The notes below the pieces were generated by a model, which was not told where the DNA came from, searched no databases, and saw nothing but the letters and a program-made list of their open reading frames with translations. The position numbers and the translations under genes were made by a program. From an uncultured bacterium (GTDB taxonomy: Bacteria > Patescibacteriota > Saccharimonadia > Saccharimonadales > Saccharimonadaceae), in the NCBI GenBank assembly GCA_938036155.1, contig CALHPA010000001.1, positions 1 to 64,000 on the forward strand: a stretch of 64,000 nt of DNA, written 5' to 3'. This document shows positions 22,587-31,402 of this stretch, piece by piece. Within the stretch, counting starts at the first letter, position 1. Every line of letters starts with the position of its first letter.

Positions 22587-25484
22587 ATGAAATTTCAAGC
22601 AAATTCAAGAAGACGAGCAAAAGAATACGAAGCTGATATTTTGGCGCGCTGGAAAGCGGAAAAAACTTTCGAACAATCAATTGAAAACCGTAGCGAAGAT
22701 AACGCTTTCGTGTTTTATGACGGCCCTCCTTTTATCACTGGTGTGCCGCACCATGGAACCCTTCTTAGCTCAATCGTAAAAGACGTCGTTCCGCGCTACC
22801 AAACGATGCTTGGCAAGCGAGTTGAACGCCGTTGGGGTTGGGATACGCACGGTCTGCCGGCAGAAAACTTTGTTGAGAAAAAGCTCGGTATTACTTCTCG
22901 GCATGAAGTTGGTGAAAAAATTTCACTTGCCGAATATATCACAACTGCGCGCGAAAGTATGGTTTCGAATGCCGCTCTTTGGGAAAATACGATTGACCGC
23001 ATTGGCCGTTGGGTTGAGTTTAAAAATGCTTATAAAACAATGGATAAAGACTTTATGGAAAGTGTTTGGTGGGCGTTCAAAACTCTTTATGAAAAAGGTA
23101 AAATTTATGAAGGTGAACGTGTTTTGATGTATGACACGGCGTGGGCAACTCCGCTTTCGAAAAGTGAAGTTACGATGGATAATGACGCCTATAAAACAGT
23201 GACTGATCCAAGCGTTTTTGTGAAGTTTTGGCTGAAAGATTTCGAAGATACAGAAGGCTCATGTGATAAAACTGCAATGCTCGCCTGGACAACAACTCCT
23301 TGGACTTTGCCGGCCAATATGGGCTTGTTTGTGAATCCTGAAATCACTTACGCAAAAGTAAAAATTGGTGATGAATTCTTTATTCTAGCAAAAGATTTAC
23401 TCGAAAAAGTTTTTGTTGATGAGAAAAAGCAACCGATTCCTTTCGAAATTGTCAATTTGATCGATGGCGCAGAACTGATTGGCTTGAGTTACGAACCGCT
23501 TTTTGAAGATTCGAAATATTCTGGTGAAGGTGAGAAAAACGCTTATAAAGTTTGGGGCGCAGATTATGTTTCTCTTGAAAGCGGAACGGGAATTGTCCAT
23601 TCAGCGCCGGCATATGGTGAAGAAGATTTCAACTTTGGTAAAGAATATGGTATTCCAGTTTTTCACGTTTTGGATGAATTTGGTAAATATTTGAGCGGTG
23701 AATTTGCTGGTAATGATGTTTGGGAGTTCAATAAACCGCTTGCAAAAATCTTGAAAGAACGTGGCGTAGTTTGGAAAATTGACTATATTCGTCATGAATA
23801 CCCGCACAATCCGCGTACTGGTCAGCGCTTGATGTATCGAGCGCACCCAAGCTGGTTCTTTGATATTCAAGGGCAAAAAGAATTAATGCTTGAGCAAAAT
23901 GAAAATATCAACTGGTTCCCAGCTCATTTGAAACACGGCCGTTTTGAAAAGAATCTTGAAGCTGCGCCAGATTGGAACTTATCGCGCGACCGTTTTTGGG
24001 CGACAGCAATGCCAGTTTGGAAGTCTGAAAGCGGCAAGATTCGCGTGGTTGGTTCTTACGCTGAGCTTAAAGAGTTAAGCGGCGTGGAGCTTGAAGATTA
24101 TCACCGACCTTGGGTTGATGACATTACTTTTGAAATTGATGGCGAAAAATACACTCGAATTGATAAAGTGCTTGATTGTTGGTTCGAAAGTGGCTCAATG
24201 CCATTTGCGCAATTCCATTATCCTTTCGAAAACAAAGAGAAGTTCGAAAAGAATTTCCCAGGTGATTTTATTGTTGAATACATTGGTCAGGTTCGCGCGT
24301 GGTTCTATTATGTTCATGCCGTAAATACTGCTTTGTTTGGTAAGAATGCCTTTAAAAACGTTATTACAACCGGTGTTGTTGCCGGAAATGATGGCCGAAA
24401 AATGAGTAAATCGCTTGGTAATTATACCGATCCGAACGAACTAATGGATCAATATTCAGCTGATAGTTTGCGATTTTTGTTACTAACAAGCCCACTTTTG
24501 AACGGTGAAGATTTTGCGCTTCACGATAAGGATGTCTCAGATGTTGCGCGCAAGCTTTCAATGATTTGGAATATGTATGATTTCTTCACGATGTATGCGA
24601 GTGTTGACGGTTGGGAATTTGATGGCGAGCTTAAAGATCCATCGAAAGATCTTGAAAACCCGCTCGATAAATGGATTGTAAGCCGCGTTCATGAACTTCG
24701 AAATGAAATCACTGAAAATATGAACGTTTATAACATTCCGCGCGCACTTGAAGGTGTTTTGCCATTCCTAGATGATGCTTCAAACTGGTTTGTGCGCCGT
24801 TCGCGCCGTCGTTTTTGGAAGAGCGAAAATGGCGCTGATAAACTTCAGGCCTATCAAACGCTTCACTATGTTTTGAGCTATCTTGCGTTGATTCTTGCGC
24901 CATTTGTGCCTTTCTTGGCGGAAGAACTTTGGGGCAAAATGGTTGGTGATGGTTCAGTTCATTTGAAAGATTGGCCAGAAGCTGGTGAGATTGATGAGAG
25001 CTTACTTGCTGAAATGGCTGAAGTTCGTGGCTATGTGAATGAAGCTCTTGCGCTTCGAGCAAAAAATGGCGTAAAAATTCGCCAGCCGCTAGCCAGTGTA
25101 AAAGTTCCACAAAATGCAAAATCTTTTGATTTCGCGCCAATTCTAATGGAAGAATTAAATGTTAAAAGTGTTGAGTTTGGTGGTGAGGGTGTTGAATTTA
25201 ATTTTGAATTAACTCCTGAGCTTCGTGCAGAAGGCTTGATGCGTGAGATTATTCGCCATATTCAGGCAGCGCGTAAAAAAGCTGGCCTAAATGTAGACGA
25301 TCGAATTGAGCTTAACTTTACGTCTGAAAATGTTGAAGTTCTCGATGCGTTTAAAAAATTTGAACAAGAAATTTCGAAAGAAGTTTTGGCCACAAAAGTT
25401 GAAATTTCAGAAGATGAACTTGATTTTGCTCAAACTGTAAAAGTTGAAGGTTCTGAAGTAAAAATTTCACTCAAAAAAGCTTAA
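22587..25484 (+). CDS. ileS: isoleucyl-tRNA synthetase, eukaryote-like type
   Basis: A 965-aa class-I synthetase. The HIGH motif is the variant H-H-G-T (55-58), with D-G-P-P-F-I-T-G-V-P before it and W-G-W-D-T-H-G-L-P after it. KMSKS is at 605-609. The editing CP1 domain lies between. The D-T-H-G-L-P pattern and the lack of a C-terminal zinc-finger tail point to the type-2 (eukaryote-like) IleS, which is generally insensitive to mupirocin. The SD AGGAGG is five bases before ATG. It is under the T-box at 21457-21626. Confidence 0.95.
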   Translation: MKFQANSRRRAKEYEADILARWKAEKTFEQSIENRSEDNAFVFYDGPPFITGVPHHGTLLSSIVKDVVPRYQTMLGKRVERRWGWDTHGLPAENFVEKKLGITSRHEVGEKISLAEYITTARESMVSNAALWENTIDRIGRWVEFKNAYKTMDKDFMESVWWAFKTLYEKGKIYEGERVLMYDTAWATPLSKSEVTMDNDAYKTVTDPSVFVKFWLKDFEDTEGSCDKTAMLAWTTTPWTLPANMGLFVNPEITYAKVKIGDEFFILAKDLLEKVFVDEKKQPIPFEIVNLIDGAELIGLSYEPLFEDSKYSGEGEKNAYKVWGADYVSLESGTGIVHSAPAYGEEDFNFGKEYGIPVFHVLDEFGKYLSGEFAGNDVWEFNKPLAKILKERGVVWKIDYIRHEYPHNPRTGQRLMYRAHPSWFFDIQGQKELMLEQNENINWFPAHLKHGRFEKNLEAAPDWNLSRDRFWATAMPVWKSESGKIRVVGSYAELKELSGVELEDYHRPWVDDITFEIDGEKYTRIDKVLDCWFESGSMPFAQFHYPFENKEKFEKNFPGDFIVEYIGQVRAWFYYVHAVNTALFGKNAFKNVITTGVVAGNDGRKMSKSLGNYTDPNELMDQYSADSLRFLLLTSPLLNGEDFALHDKDVSDVARKLSMIWNMYDFFTMYASVDGWEFDGELKDPSKDLENPLDKWIVSRVHELRNEITENMNVYNIPRALEGVLPFLDDASNWFVRRSRRRFWKSENGADKLQAYQTLHYVLSYLALILAPFVPFLAEELWGKMVGDGSVHLKDWPEAGEIDESLLAEMAEVRGYVNEALALRAKNGVKIRQPLASVKVPQNAKSFDFAPILMEELNVKSVEFGGEGVEFNFELTPELRAEGLMREIIRHIQAARKKAGLNVDDRIELNFTSENVEVLDAFKKFEQEISKEVLATKVEISEDELDFAQTVKVEGSEVKISLKKA

Positions 25485-25492
25485 CCAAAATA

Positions 25493-25539
25493 TTGACAAT
25501 TAAAATAACTTATGCTATAATACGAGCATAAGTTATTTT
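25493..25539 (+). promoter_or_regulatory. promoter overlapped by a perfect 15-bp inverted repeat
   Basis: TTGACA (25493-25498), 17 bases, TATAAT (25516-25521). The arm AAAATAACTTATGCT (25502-25516) has an exact inverted copy at 25525-25539, with eight bases between. It spans the spacer, -10 and start site and is followed by a T5. It could be an operator, an ileS terminator, or both. Confidence 0.8.
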
Positions 25540-25572
25540 TAAAACAAAAACATAAAAAATCAAAAGGCGAAA

Positions 25573-26049
25573 ATGGAAAATTTTAAGATAAACGATTATA
25601 ATACGAACGAGCAAGATAAAAATTCTCTTGAACAAGATAACAATTTTGAAGAGTTTCAAGATTTTAAATTCGACTCTTTCGAAAGCTTGAATTCGGAACG
25701 GCAAAAAGAAATCGAAAAAACGCAAGAGAATTCAAAAAAAGAAGCTCTTGAAAACTTGAACGATATTTATGCACGAACTGAACGAAACGCTGATCGTGAA
25801 AGTAGTAGCTTTTTCTTGCATGAAGATGAGATTCGAAATATGCATATTACGCATTTTGAAGATTATGATGCAAATTTTGAAACTTATGAAGGTCGTGAAG
25901 ATCAATTTAGCTTGCGCGAAAATCAATTTAAAACACAAGAACAACTTGTTCAAGAAATTAGCACAGTAAAATCTATTCGTAGAGAAATTCCAGCGGGAAA
26001 GCGTTTTTCGAATATTATTCGAGCAATTTCTGGGAAAATCGCAGCTTAA
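25573..26049 (+). CDS. 158-aa acidic unknown protein
   Basis: A hydrophilic, Glu/Asn/Phe-rich protein, probably largely disordered, with a short basic C-terminus (S-I-R-R-E-I-P-A-G-K-R-F-S-N-I-I-R-A-I-S-G-K). It has no signal peptide or membrane helix. I do not recognise it. It has a strong promoter and its own terminator. The SD is weak (AAAAGGCGAAA). Confidence 0.65.
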   Translation: MENFKINDYNTNEQDKNSLEQDNNFEEFQDFKFDSFESLNSERQKEIEKTQENSKKEALENLNDIYARTERNADRESSSFFLHEDEIRNMHITHFEDYDANFETYEGREDQFSLRENQFKTQEQLVQEISTVKSIRREIPAGKRFSNIIRAISGKIAA

Positions 26050-26057
26050 TATCTAGC

Positions 26058-26093
26058 AAAAATAAAATCGGTAGAAATATCGATTTTATTTTT
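26058..26093 (+). terminator. terminator
   Basis: AAAAATAAAATCG and CGATTTTATTTTT form a 13-bp stem around a ten-base loop. Confidence 0.85.
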
Positions 26094-26102
26094 AAAAAAG
26101 TG

Positions 26103-26131
26103 TTGACTTTCTAACACGCTTGTGGTAAAAT
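26103..26131 (+). promoter_or_regulatory. promoter of the 26-30 kb surface operon
   Basis: TTGACT (26103-26108), 17 bases, TAAAAT (26126-26131). A small inverted repeat, GTGTT...AACAC, straddles the -35. Confidence 0.8.
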
Positions 26132-26169
26132 ACGGTAGTAAAATAAATTAAAAATAAACAAGGACAGAA

Positions 26170-28470
26170 ATGAAAAACGGGGAAAATTTTAATTCCGCGC
26201 CAGACACAAAGAAGTCTTTCGAAGACGCTTACGGCTCTTGGGATACTCTTCAAGAAGAGTTAGTCCAGCAGAAACAAGCTAAAGCTGAAGCTGATGCTGC
26301 AAAAAAGCGCGAGATGGATCTTGCGAAAGGTGCGAAAAAATTTGATAAATCTGTTCGCGATGCGATTCATAAAGGTGATAAAGTTGCTTTTGATGAAATG
26401 ATGGAACGCGACGAACATTACCGACGAATGGAAATGGGCGAGAATCAAATTGAAGAAGAGCCTTATGAAGCGTCAACTCTTTCGAAAGAAGAGTTTGCGC
26501 AGGCTGTAAAATCGAGTGATGAAATTCAAAAAATGGATTTACTCGTTCGCCGAATGCAGAGCTCTACGAGTGAAGAAGCTAAGGTAAAGTTTCGGCAAGA
26601 GCTAATTCAGCTTTCGAATGAGTTTTCGAAAGGTGAAGGTGCTATTGCGGTTAAAGATTGGCATGACCAAGCTCAGTGGGATTTTCGAAAAGCCAGTGAA
26701 TCCGAAGGATTCCGCCAAAAGGTTCTTGATACAATTTGGGAAAATGTGATGACAGAACCTGAGGTTAAAAAATCGAATCCAGATGATGGCGTAAAAAATG
26801 AAGCCTTAAATAATGGCGATGATGCAGAAAAGCAAAAACCGGAAGTGACTGAACTTTTAGACGCCGAAAATAAATTCAATGAACTGCTTTCGAAAGGTGC
26901 TAGTGCTGAAGAATTGGCACGATTCCGCCGAGAAGTTCGTTCAAAGCTAATTCAAAAAGATGAATTAACTCCCGAGAATAAAGAAATGCTTGAGCGAATG
27001 TTAGAAACTAGCCTTAAAGTTGGTGATCAAGAGCGAGAACTCAATAAAGCTAATTCTTCAATTGATACTGATTCAAATATTGAAGAAAAAGCAGGTCGAT
27101 TCCAAAAAATTCGAAACTATATCAGTAAAAAAGTTATGAAATGGGGTGCATTAGGGATGCTTGGTATGACGATTTTTGGAGTCGGAAGACAAGCTTCTGA
27201 GGGTCTTAAGTCGAACGACAATTCTCCTCAAACTGAGCAAACATTTTCTGGCACTGTTCATGCAGATAGCTTAAACGAAGCTGCAAACTTCAACAGTGAT
27301 GGCTCTGTGGTTGAAAGTGAAAAGAACTTTAACAACGGCAAATATGACTCTGAAAATGATGATTATAATAAGATCGATCAAAAAGAGAACAAATATTCTA
27401 TCGGAACGGATATTTCAAAACTTTCGAATGAAGAATATCAAAAGAAAATGATCGAATCGCACAACGAAGATGATATCGAATATATGGGACAATTCTTCGT
27501 GAACGATGCTGAATCTGCTCGGAACCTACTTGGAATTTCGAATAATGAGGTTGATGATTTGGTTGATGCTGCTCGAAGCGGTGATCAGACAGCTTTCCAA
27601 AAATTGAATGATGCATATTCGAAATATATGGAAGGCGCTAAAGTTGTTGGAAATCAAACTTTGGATGGTGATTATTACTCGCTATTTGTGAATTCTAATA
27701 AAGATTATGCTCATTCTGAAGGTGCATTTGGTGGAACGGCTCGTATAGTTGAATTGAAAAATGGGCAACAAATTTTGATTCGTGATCAGTGTAAGCAAAT
27801 GGTTATGAAGAAAATTGCTGAAGTTCCAAATACTTGGACAACTCCAGTAATTCCATTCGAAGAAGCTTATACTCCACCAGCCCCAGATACTGAAAAACCA
27901 CCAGCACCTACACCAGACACTCCACCTACACCAGACACTCCACCTACACCAGACACTCCACCTACACCAGATACTCCACCTACACCTGATACCCCTCCTA
28001 CACCAGACACTCCACCTGAAAAACATGATGACACCAAATTTAAGACCGATCAGTCTATCTATAATATAGATAATGCGGTTACCAAAATGGATAAAGGTGA
28101 ATTGATAGGTGAGGCTTCTCAGGAGGAAAGGGACAATAATATAAAACCTGAAGTCGCTCCTGGAACGGCAACTGGTAAAATAAGAACTGAAGGTGTTGAC
28201 AAGTCTATAGATGTTTCAAAAATAGGTGAGCAACCGGCCGAATATACTGGTGAAGCTACTGCAGAAGCTCAAGCGCAAGCCGCAGAGCAAGCTAGACAAG
28301 CACAGGCTGAATCTGAAGCTAAGGCTCGTGAGGCTGAGCAAGCACAAAATAGAACTGTAAATATTGGTGGCGAAAATTTGAATTATAATGATATTTGGGC
28401 AGCTCAACAAAATTATAACCAAACATATGGTGCTTCAGCTGCTACAAATCAAAATAATACACAACAATAA
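26170..28470 (+). CDS. large membrane-anchored protein with PDTPPT repeats
   Basis: A 766-aa protein that I do not recognise. Residues 1-320 are highly charged and helical. A single membrane segment follows (about 323-338, W-G-A-L-G-M-L-G-M-T-I-F-G-V-G), so the N-terminal part is probably cytoplasmic and the rest outside. Residues about 340-565 are Asn/Asp-rich. Six copies of P-T-P-D-T-P, a rigid proline-rich stalk, occupy about 580-615. An Ala/Gln/Glu coiled segment and a Gln/Asn-rich tail end it. The layout suggests a cell-envelope or epibiont attachment protein. It is followed after 16 bases by the LPHTG surface protein. Confidence 0.7.
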   Translation: MKNGENFNSAPDTKKSFEDAYGSWDTLQEELVQQKQAKAEADAAKKREMDLAKGAKKFDKSVRDAIHKGDKVAFDEMMERDEHYRRMEMGENQIEEEPYEASTLSKEEFAQAVKSSDEIQKMDLLVRRMQSSTSEEAKVKFRQELIQLSNEFSKGEGAIAVKDWHDQAQWDFRKASESEGFRQKVLDTIWENVMTEPEVKKSNPDDGVKNEALNNGDDAEKQKPEVTELLDAENKFNELLSKGASAEELARFRREVRSKLIQKDELTPENKEMLERMLETSLKVGDQERELNKANSSIDTDSNIEEKAGRFQKIRNYISKKVMKWGALGMLGMTIFGVGRQASEGLKSNDNSPQTEQTFSGTVHADSLNEAANFNSDGSVVESEKNFNNGKYDSENDDYNKIDQKENKYSIGTDISKLSNEEYQKKMIESHNEDDIEYMGQFFVNDAESARNLLGISNNEVDDLVDAARSGDQTAFQKLNDAYSKYMEGAKVVGNQTLDGDYYSLFVNSNKDYAHSEGAFGGTARIVELKNGQQILIRDQCKQMVMKKIAEVPNTWTTPVIPFEEAYTPPAPDTEKPPAPTPDTPPTPDTPPTPDTPPTPDTPPTPDTPPTPDTPPEKHDDTKFKTDQSIYNIDNAVTKMDKGELIGEASQEERDNNIKPEVAPGTATGKIRTEGVDKSIDVSKIGEQPAEYTGEATAEAQAQAAEQARQAQAESEAKAREAEQAQNRTVNIGGENLNYNDIWAAQQNYNQTYGASAATNQNNTQQ
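27907..28014 (+). repeat. six 18-bp tandem repeats (Pro/Thr/Asp stalk)
   Basis: The unit CCTACACCAGACACTCCA is repeated six times in frame, with third-base changes in copies 4 and 5. Copy number could vary by slippage without breaking the frame. Confidence 0.95.
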
Positions 28471-28486
28471 AATAAAAAGGTGAGAA

Positions 28487-30037
28487 ATGTTAATAAAAAA
28501 TAAATTACAGACTTTGGGGGTTGCGACATTCGCAGCCCTCATCGGGGCGGTAGCTTTAGGTGGAAACGTTTTCGCTTATGGCCCAGAAAGGCAGACTTTT
28601 ACTGCCGAAAACCCTGCCGACTATGTAACATTTAACTCTATTACGAATAATCCAACTCTTGGTGATGAACGAAACTTCGTTCGAGTTCGTCAAGCTGGTG
28701 TGGGTAATTTTGTTGATAGCATTGATATTGTACCTGGTCGAGAATACGAAGTTTATATCTATTATCATAACAATGCAAAAAGCTCTTTAAATTCAAAAGA
28801 GAATAGCTATCGTGGAATTGCTCTAGATGCAAAGCTTAACACAATTGTTCCTTCAACAATTGCGAAAGGTAAAGAGGGTCTTGTGCGGGCAGAAATTACC
28901 GCTCGAAATGCTCGACCACAAAAAGTTTGGGACCAAGCTGTTTTGCGTTCTCCTTCGCGAGATGTTGCTCTTAGATATATTCAAGGTTCAGCTAAAATTA
29001 CAACAAAAGGTGCAGTGAATGGTCAAATCTTGAGTGGAGAAAACCTTTTTGGTTCTGGTACAAATCTTGGATATGACTCCTTAAACGGAATACTCCCCGG
29101 ATGTGACCAATATTCAGGTGTTATAACTTATCGATTTAAAGCAGATTTTGCCGATTTCGAAACAACTAAAACAGTTTCGAAAGCTGGTGCGAATAATTTT
29201 GCAAAAAATCAAAATGTTGGTCTAAACGATGAAGTTGAGTTTAGAATCACTTATAAAAATACTGGAACAATTTCACAAAATAATGTAAATATTAAAGATT
29301 TACTTCCTGCTGGATTAACTCTTATCCCTGGAACAACTCGAATTACAACTCCATCAGATTCTGCTGGTAAAATTTTGAGCGACAATGTTGTAAAATCTGG
29401 AGTTAATATTGGAAACTATTCATTCGGTGGTTCTGCAACTCTAACCTTCCGTGCAAAAATTGATTCTTCGAAATTAATTTGTGGAAATAATACAATCACA
29501 AATACGGCTCAGGTTTTAACTGAAAACGGTGGAAAGTCTGATAAAGCAACTGTGACTGTGCAAAAAAATTGTACACCACAAGAACGTAAAGAATTTTGTG
29601 AGATTCCTGGAAAAGGAAACTTGAAGAAGAATGATCCAAATTGTAACGATAAATGTACAATTAAAGGTAAGGAGCATCTGAAGAGTAACGATCCAAATTG
29701 TTCAGAAAAATGTAAAACTCCTGGAAAAGAAGGTTTAGATTCAAAAGATCCTAACTGTCCTGATAAATGTAAGATTACTGGTCTTGAAAATCTTGCAGCT
29801 AACGATCCAAATTGTGCTGAAGTTCCAAGCGAACTACCACATACTGGTCCTGCCGAGGCTGCAATGATGGTGATTGCAATTATGGCAATTACTGGTGCAG
29901 TAGCTTACTGGTATCGAAGTCGTGAAGAGATGAAAAAAGCAACTGCTGAATTTACGAAAAAAGTAAATAATGTTGTTGAATCTGGAACAGTAAAAACTCA
30001 CGAAGCTAAAAAATCTGAAAAAGTAGAGAAAAAGTAG
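28487..30037 (+). CDS. surface protein with DUF11-like domain, Cys repeats and LPHTG signal
   Basis: A 516-aa protein. The signal peptide ends near V-F-A/Y-G at 30. A DUF11-type beta domain lies at about 225-360 (N-N-V-N-I-K-D-L-L-P-A-G-L). Four repeats of C-x-I-x-G-x-x-x-L-x-x-x-D-P-N-C run from about 366 to 445. L-P-H-T-G is at 450-454, followed by a hydrophobic helix and R-S-R, which fits a sortase signal, but a 40-residue charged tail after the helix is unusually long. It is probably wall- or membrane-anchored and exposed. It is in an operon with the 766-aa protein. Confidence 0.8.
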   Translation: MLIKNKLQTLGVATFAALIGAVALGGNVFAYGPERQTFTAENPADYVTFNSITNNPTLGDERNFVRVRQAGVGNFVDSIDIVPGREYEVYIYYHNNAKSSLNSKENSYRGIALDAKLNTIVPSTIAKGKEGLVRAEITARNARPQKVWDQAVLRSPSRDVALRYIQGSAKITTKGAVNGQILSGENLFGSGTNLGYDSLNGILPGCDQYSGVITYRFKADFADFETTKTVSKAGANNFAKNQNVGLNDEVEFRITYKNTGTISQNNVNIKDLLPAGLTLIPGTTRITTPSDSAGKILSDNVVKSGVNIGNYSFGGSATLTFRAKIDSSKLICGNNTITNTAQVLTENGGKSDKATVTVQKNCTPQERKEFCEIPGKGNLKKNDPNCNDKCTIKGKEHLKSNDPNCSEKCKTPGKEGLDSKDPNCPDKCKITGLENLAANDPNCAEVPSELPHTGPAEAAMMVIAIMAITGAVAYWYRSREEMKKATAEFTKKVNNVVESGTVKTHEAKKSEKVEKK

Positions 30038-30048
30038 TTTCGAAAACT

Positions 30049-30080
30049 AAATAAACCTCGCATGAGCGGGGTTTATTTTT
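30049..30080 (+). terminator. terminator of the surface operon
   Basis: AATAAACCTCGC-ATGA-GCGGGGTTTATT followed by TTT. The stem has one mismatch. Confidence 0.85.
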
Positions 30081-30154
30081 AGTTTTATTTAGATTTACGT
30101 TTGAAAAACTAACAAAATACTTATGTCGCACAATTTAAATATTGCGTATTTTAT

Positions 30155-30201
30155 CGAAAAAAACCAGCCCTTGAGTAGAGAGCTAGTTCTTAAATGGCTG
30201 G
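30155..30201 (-). terminator. rplU terminator
   Basis: On the minus strand CCAGCC pairs with GGCTGG over a long loop and is followed by a T-rich tract. Confidence 0.75.
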
Positions 30202-30212
30202 CCGCCTTTTCA

Positions 30213-30521
30213 TTATTTAATTGAAGCAATTTCAATTTTAGTGTATTTTTGACGATGTCCGTTTTCTTTGTGAACGCGTTTTTTAGCTTTATAGCGGATC
30301 ACACGGATTTTTTCTCCCTTAACAAGTTCGTCAACAACTTTAGCGGAAACTTTCACGCCTTTCACAACAGGAGTTCCAACTTCCACTTTGTCGCCATTAA
30401 TAAGCATCAAAGCATCAAGTTCGAGCTCTTTTGTTCCTTGCGGGAGGAGGTCCACCAGAAGGGTCTCTTTTTCGCTAACGATAAATTGTTTACCGCCAAC
30501 TTTTATGACTGCTTTTTTCAT
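30213..30521 (-). CDS. rplU: 50S ribosomal protein L21
   Basis: A 102-aa protein. It starts K-K-A-V-I-K-V-G-G-K-Q and ends with the L21 signature K-R-V-H-K-E-N-G-H-R-Q-K-Y-T-K-I. The SD GAGGA precedes ATG. In most bacteria rpmA (L27) follows rplU; here a terminator follows and no rpmA is adjacent. Confidence 0.96.
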   Translation of the reverse strand: MKKAVIKVGGKQFIVSEKETLLVDLLPQGTKELELDALMLINGDKVEVGTPVVKGVKVSAKVVDELVKGEKIRVIRYKAKKRVHKENGHRQKYTKIEIASIK

Positions 30522-30631
30522 AAAATCCTCATTAAATTTAATATCTTTATTATTTTAACATACAAAATTCCAAAAATCAAGATTAAAATAAAGTTGAAAG
30601 TGCTAAAGGTTTGTGATATAATATGAACATT

Positions 30632-31402
30632 ATGAAGGTGATTTCGATAACCAATCAAAAAGGGGGGGTTGGTAAAACAACCAGCGCTATAAATATTGCT
30701 TATTTTATCGCAAAAAAGGGTTTTCGAACGCTTCTTGTAGATTTTGACCCTCAAGGAAATGCGACTAGCGGTCTTGGTATTGACAAGAATAATCTTGATT
30801 TTACTATGGCAGATGTAGTTTCTGGTGAAAAGCAGTTAGGTGAAATCATTATTGAAACAGAATTTTCGAAATTAAAAATTGCACCAAGTACACCGATTTT
30901 AGCTAATGCTGAAGTTGAGCTCGCGTCAGCAAAAGGTCGATTTACTCGATTGAAAGATGCTTTAAAATCTGTCGAAGCCGATTTTGACTATGTTATTTTA
31001 GATTCTCCACCAAGTTTGAGTCTATTGACTGTGAATGGTTTTATTGCTAGCGATTATTTAATCCTACCAGTTCAGGCTGAATTTTATGCGATGGAAGGCC
31101 TTGGCCAGCTTCTTGAAAGCATGAAGCTTGTGAAAAAGGGGATGAATCCAAACCTTGAGCTTCTTGGGGTTCTTCCAACAATGGTGGATTCTCGCACAAC
31201 TTTGGGTGGGCAAGTCCTTGAAGAAATTAAAAAATTCTTTCCAGATAAGATTTTTTCGAATGCAATTCCGCGGAATATTCGTCTCGCAGAAGCTCCAAGT
31301 CATGGTGTTCCAATTGGTGTTTATGATAGATTTAGTAAGGGGGCTCGTGCTTATAAAGCAGTTTCGAAAGAGATTATTCAGCGTATAGAAGGGGGTAAAT
31401 AA
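30632..31402 (+). CDS. parA: chromosome partitioning ATPase ParA/Soj
   Basis: A 256-aa protein with the deviant Walker A K-G-G-V-G-K-T (10-16), D-F-D-P-Q-G-N-A-T and D-S-P-P-S-L. The -10 TATAAT at 30617-30622 means the mRNA starts near 30629, so ATG at 30632 is preferred over the ATG three codons upstream that abuts the -10. It is coupled to parB by TAATG and works with it in chromosome segregation. Confidence 0.95.
   Translation: MKVISITNQKGGVGKTTSAINIAYFIAKKGFRTLLVDFDPQGNATSGLGIDKNNLDFTMADVVSGEKQLGEIIIETEFSKLKIAPSTPILANAEVELASAKGRFTRLKDALKSVEADFDYVILDSPPSLSLLTVNGFIASDYLILPVQAEFYAMEGLGQLLESMKLVKKGMNPNLELLGVLPTMVDSRTTLGGQVLEEIKKFFPDKIFSNAIPRNIRLAEAPSHGVPIGVYDRFSKGARAYKAVSKEIIQRIEGGK

Noticed and set aside
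24709..25140. 143-codon minus-strand frame inside ileS
   Set aside because: His/Gln/Leu-rich composition typical of an antisense shadow of a conserved gene; no start signals.
27907..28014. Regular tandem repeats considered as a CRISPR array
   Set aside because: Repeats are contiguous 18-mers without spacers and are in frame, encoding a Pro-rich stalk.
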